Positions 61,793-64,000 of a stretch of DNA of 64,000 bases are shown in pieces; position 1 is the first letter of the stretch, and every line of letters starts with the position of its first letter. The notes beneath the pieces are model-generated. The model had not been told where the DNA came from, ran no database searches, and was given only the letters and a program-made list of their open reading frames with translations. This DNA comes from DAIMZI01 sp036734025. Lineage in GTDB: Bacteria > Pseudomonadota > Alphaproteobacteria > Rhizobiales > Rhodomicrobiaceae. The stretch is from positions 1 through 64,000 of the forward strand of contig DAIMZI010000001.1 of the NCBI GenBank assembly GCA_036734025.1, read 5' to 3'. A program made the position numbers and the translations under genes.

Positions 61793-62155
61793 ATGGCTGG
61801 GCCAATGTCGAAATTCAATCGCCGCAAGATGCGCGTCCGCCGCACGTTGAAAAAACGCGCGCAGGGGCGCCCGCGCCTGTCGGTGTTCCGTTCATCGCAA
61901 CATATCTATGCCCAGGTGATCGATGACGGCAAGAGCCACACGATCGCCGCAGCATCGAGCCTCGATCCGGAATTGCGCACCGCGCTGAAGAACGGTGCCG
62001 GCAAGCAAGCGGCGGCTGCCGTGGGCAAGCTGATCGCGCAGCGCGCCAGCGCCGCCGGCGTCAGCGAAGTGGTGTTTGACCGCGGTGCCTATCTGTTCCA
62101 TGGCCGGGTGAAGGCGCTTGCGGACGCCGCGCGCGAGGGCGGTCTGAAATTCTGA
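61793..62155 (+). CDS. rplR: 50S ribosomal protein L18
   Basis: A 120-residue 5S rRNA-binding L18 starting MAGPMSKFNRRKMRVRRTLK. The second ATG (MSKFNRR) could also serve. Ends AREGGLKF. Confidence 0.95.
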   Translation: MAGPMSKFNRRKMRVRRTLKKRAQGRPRLSVFRSSQHIYAQVIDDGKSHTIAAASSLDPELRTALKNGAGKQAAAAVGKLIAQRASAAGVSEVVFDRGAYLFHGRVKALADAAREGGLKF

Positions 62156-62225
62156 ATGTCTGTGCAGCCGGGGGCCGAAGAGCTGCCGGCGGATGCGCAG
62201 CCTGCACTGAAGAGGAAAAAGAGCA

Positions 62226-62795
62226 GTGGCACGAGCACCGCGCGAACGCGAAGAACGTGACAGCGAATTCGTCGACAAGCTTGTCGGCATCAACCGTGTC
62301 GCCAAGGTGGTCAAGGGCGGACGCCGTTTCGGCTTCGCGGCTCTGGTCGTGATTGGCGATCAGAAGGGCCGGGTTGGCTTTGGCCACGGCAAGGCCAAAG
62401 AGGTGCCCGAGGCAATCCGCAAAGCGACCGAGGCCGCCAAACGCAGTCTGATCAAGGTGCCTTTGCGCGAGGGGCGCACACTGCACCACGATGTTACCGG
62501 ACATCATGGCGCCGGCCGCGTCCTGCTGCGCGCCGCGCCTCCCGGCACCGGCATCATCGCCGGTGGGCCGATGCGCGCTGTGTTCGAGACGCTGGGCATT
62601 CAGGATGTGGTGGCCAAGTCGATCGGCACATCCAACCCCTACAACATGGTGCGCGCCACTTTCGACGCGCTGCGCCGCGAGGACAGTCCGCGCTCGGTTG
62701 CCGCCCGGCGCGGCAAGAAAGTAAGCGAAATCGTCGGCCGGCGCCGTGACAGCGCGGGTGATGCATCTGGCGCTGCTGCGCGCGATGCGGGCTGA
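62226..62795 (+). CDS. rpsE: 30S ribosomal protein S5
   Basis: A 189-residue S5 with a GTG start (ARAPREREERDSEFVDKLVG). The double-stranded RNA-binding region and GHGKAKEVPEAIRKA are intact. GAGG lies before the GTG. The C-terminal 15 residues form an alanine-rich tail. Confidence 0.95.
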   Translation: MARAPREREERDSEFVDKLVGINRVAKVVKGGRRFGFAALVVIGDQKGRVGFGHGKAKEVPEAIRKATEAAKRSLIKVPLREGRTLHHDVTGHHGAGRVLLRAAPPGTGIIAGGPMRAVFETLGIQDVVAKSIGTSNPYNMVRATFDALRREDSPRSVAARRGKKVSEIVGRRRDSAGDASGAAARDAG

Positions 62796-62810
62796 TCAAG
62801 GAGCAGGCTG

Positions 62811-63029
62811 ATGGCCGATAATTCCCATGCGGGCAAGATGATTACCGACAAGACAATCACCATTGAGCAAACCGGCAGTCCGATCCGGCGTCCGGACGCA
62901 CAGCGCCAGGTGTTGATCGGATTGGGGCTGAACAAGCGCCATCGCCGCAAGACGCTCAAGGATACGCCGCAGGTGCGCGGCATGATCCGCAAGGTCGAAC
63001 ATCTCGTGCGCATCGTCGACGACAAGTGA
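62811..63029 (+). CDS. rpmD: 50S ribosomal protein L30
   Basis: A 72-residue L30 with a charged N-terminal extension (ADNSHAGKMITDK) and the core IEQTGSPIRRPDAQRQVLIG. 15 bp after rpsE; AAGGAG precedes the ATG. Confidence 0.94.
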   Translation: MADNSHAGKMITDKTITIEQTGSPIRRPDAQRQVLIGLGLNKRHRRKTLKDTPQVRGMIRKVEHLVRIVDDK

Positions 63030-63066
63030 TCGATACGCATAATGAACCAGCGAAAGGGCGAAAGCC

Positions 63067-63591
63067 ATGCGGCTGAATGAACTCAAGGACAGGCCGGGCG
63101 CGAACAAGTCGCGCATGCGCGTCGGCCGCGGCATCGGCTCGGGCAAGGGCAAAACGGCGGGGCGCGGCGTAAAGGGCCAGAAGGCGCGCACAGGCGTAGC
63201 GATCAAGGGTTTTGAAGGCGGTCAGAACCCGATCCACATGCGCTTGCCCAAACGCGGCTTCAACAGCCCGTTCAAGCCCGATTATGTCGAAATCAATCTG
63301 GCGCGCGTGCAAGAAGCCGTTGATGCCGGCAAGCTCGACCTTTCGGCAACGATAGATGGCGCGGCGCTGAAGGCAGCGGGCGTGATCCGTCGCGAAAAGG
63401 ATGGCGTGCGCCTGCTCGGCGAGGGTGAGCTCAAGGCGAAGATCAATTTCGAGCTGGCGGGCGCATCCGCCTCGGCGCGCAAGGCGGTCGAGGCGGCTGG
63501 CGGTACGTTGAGCATCAAGATGAGTACGCGCGCTGCCCGCAAGCTGGCAAAGCGCGAGGCGCGGGCAAGCGAAACAGCAGCGGCCGAGTAG
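63067..63591 (+). CDS. rplO: 50S ribosomal protein L15
   Basis: A 174-residue L15 starting MRLNELKDRPGANKSRMRVG, with GKGKTAGRGVKGQKARTG. The C-terminus is extended and alanine/arginine-rich (KLAKREARASETAAAE). Confidence 0.96.
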   Translation: MRLNELKDRPGANKSRMRVGRGIGSGKGKTAGRGVKGQKARTGVAIKGFEGGQNPIHMRLPKRGFNSPFKPDYVEINLARVQEAVDAGKLDLSATIDGAALKAAGVIRREKDGVRLLGEGELKAKINFELAGASASARKAVEAAGGTLSIKMSTRAARKLAKREARASETAAAE

Positions 63592-63698
63592 CGCGATCTG
63601 GTTGCGTCAACCCGGCTGGCGTTCGCCTGAACAGCGAGTTCTCCTCGCGGCAAAGGCCCGATGCGCCGCATCTGGTATGAATTTGGGAGCGGTCGAAC

Positions 63699-64000
63699 AT
63701 GGTCTCAGCAGCCGAACAACTTGCGGCAAACATCAATTTCTCGGCTTTCGCCAAGGCTGAGGAACTCAAGAAGCGTATCTGGTTCACGCTGGGCGCGCTG
63801 CTGATCTATCGGCTCGGCACCTATATCCCGCTGCCCGGCATCGACCCGACGGCGGTTGCCGAGCTGTTCCGCCAGAACCAGTCCGGTATCCTTGGCATGT
63901 TCGACATGTTCGCAGGCGGTGCGGTCGGGCGCATGGCGATCTTCGCGCTCAATATCATGCCGTATATCTCGGCCGCGATCATCATGCAGCTTCTCACCAC
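63699..64000 (+). CDS. secY: SecY translocon subunit, N-terminal part (runs off the window)
   Basis: About 100 codons of SecY starting MVSAAEQLAANINFSAF. The first membrane helices appear (IWFTLGALLIYRLGTYIPLPG; RMAIFALNIMPYISAAIIMQ) together with the plug region GIDPTAVAELFRQNQSGILG. It is the channel of the general secretory pathway and usually ends the spc operon. The frame is open to the window end. Confidence 0.96.
   Translation, partial: MVSAAEQLAANINFSAFAKAEELKKRIWFTLGALLIYRLGTYIPLPGIDPTAVAELFRQNQSGILGMFDMFAGGAVGRMAIFALNIMPYISAAIIMQLLT

Overview
The window is high-GC DNA from an alphaproteobacterium. Evidence for the class is a Usg-family protein, an RpoE/ChrR anti-sigma pair whose zinc ligands sit at the same residues as in Rhodobacter ChrR, a TIGR02186-type protein beside a TauE exporter, and the sHdr sulfur-oxidation gene set. 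The genus cannot be read from the sequence. Ten N at 5499-5508 mark an assembly gap inside one gene.

Layout. 1-1230 is the 3' end of a reducing type I polyketide synthase. 1234-6468 (minus) is a sulfite dehydrogenase operon (soeA, a peroxiredoxin-like gene, soeB, soeC); an ATTC-N8-GAAT dyad lies upstream of it. 7140-18799 (minus) is a nearly continuous sulfur module. In transcription order it holds two LipS-type radical SAM genes, sLpl(AB), a glutamine-amidotransferase-like gene without its nucleophile, dsrE, shdrC1-B1-A-H-C2-B2, an unknown gene and lbpA. 18950-22348 adds a histone-deacetylase-family enzyme, tusA, and a TauE exporter with its partner protein. These genes together suggest sulfane sulfur is passed by TusA/DsrE to the sHdr complex and the lipoylated LbpA, with sulfite then oxidised by SoeABC or exported by TauE. 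A dedicated route makes and attaches the lipoate.

22531-30003 holds argC, a fasciclin-domain protein, and a singlet-oxygen/photo-oxidative type cluster. In that cluster a COG2907 oxidoreductase, DUF1365 and a cyclopropane-fatty-acid-synthase-like gene face rpoE-chrR-SDR. Similar extracytoplasmic-sigma promoters precede both arms. 30301-41918 carries envelope and housekeeping genes: GH3 hexosaminidase, TPR protein, PHB-depolymerase-like esterase, galU, kdsD/kpsF, NfeD and SPFH proteins, hemH, usg, and a protein phosphatase. 41893-48453 (minus) is an unusual set of an unknown protein, two dynamin-like GTPases and an MsbA-type ABC exporter.

48954-64000 is the str/S10/spc ribosomal protein supercluster, rpsL to the start of secY. 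A secreted DUF4189 gene is inserted between rpsL and rpsG, and a strong hairpin lies just upstream of rpsG. No tRNA, rRNA, CRISPR array, insertion sequence or phage gene was seen.
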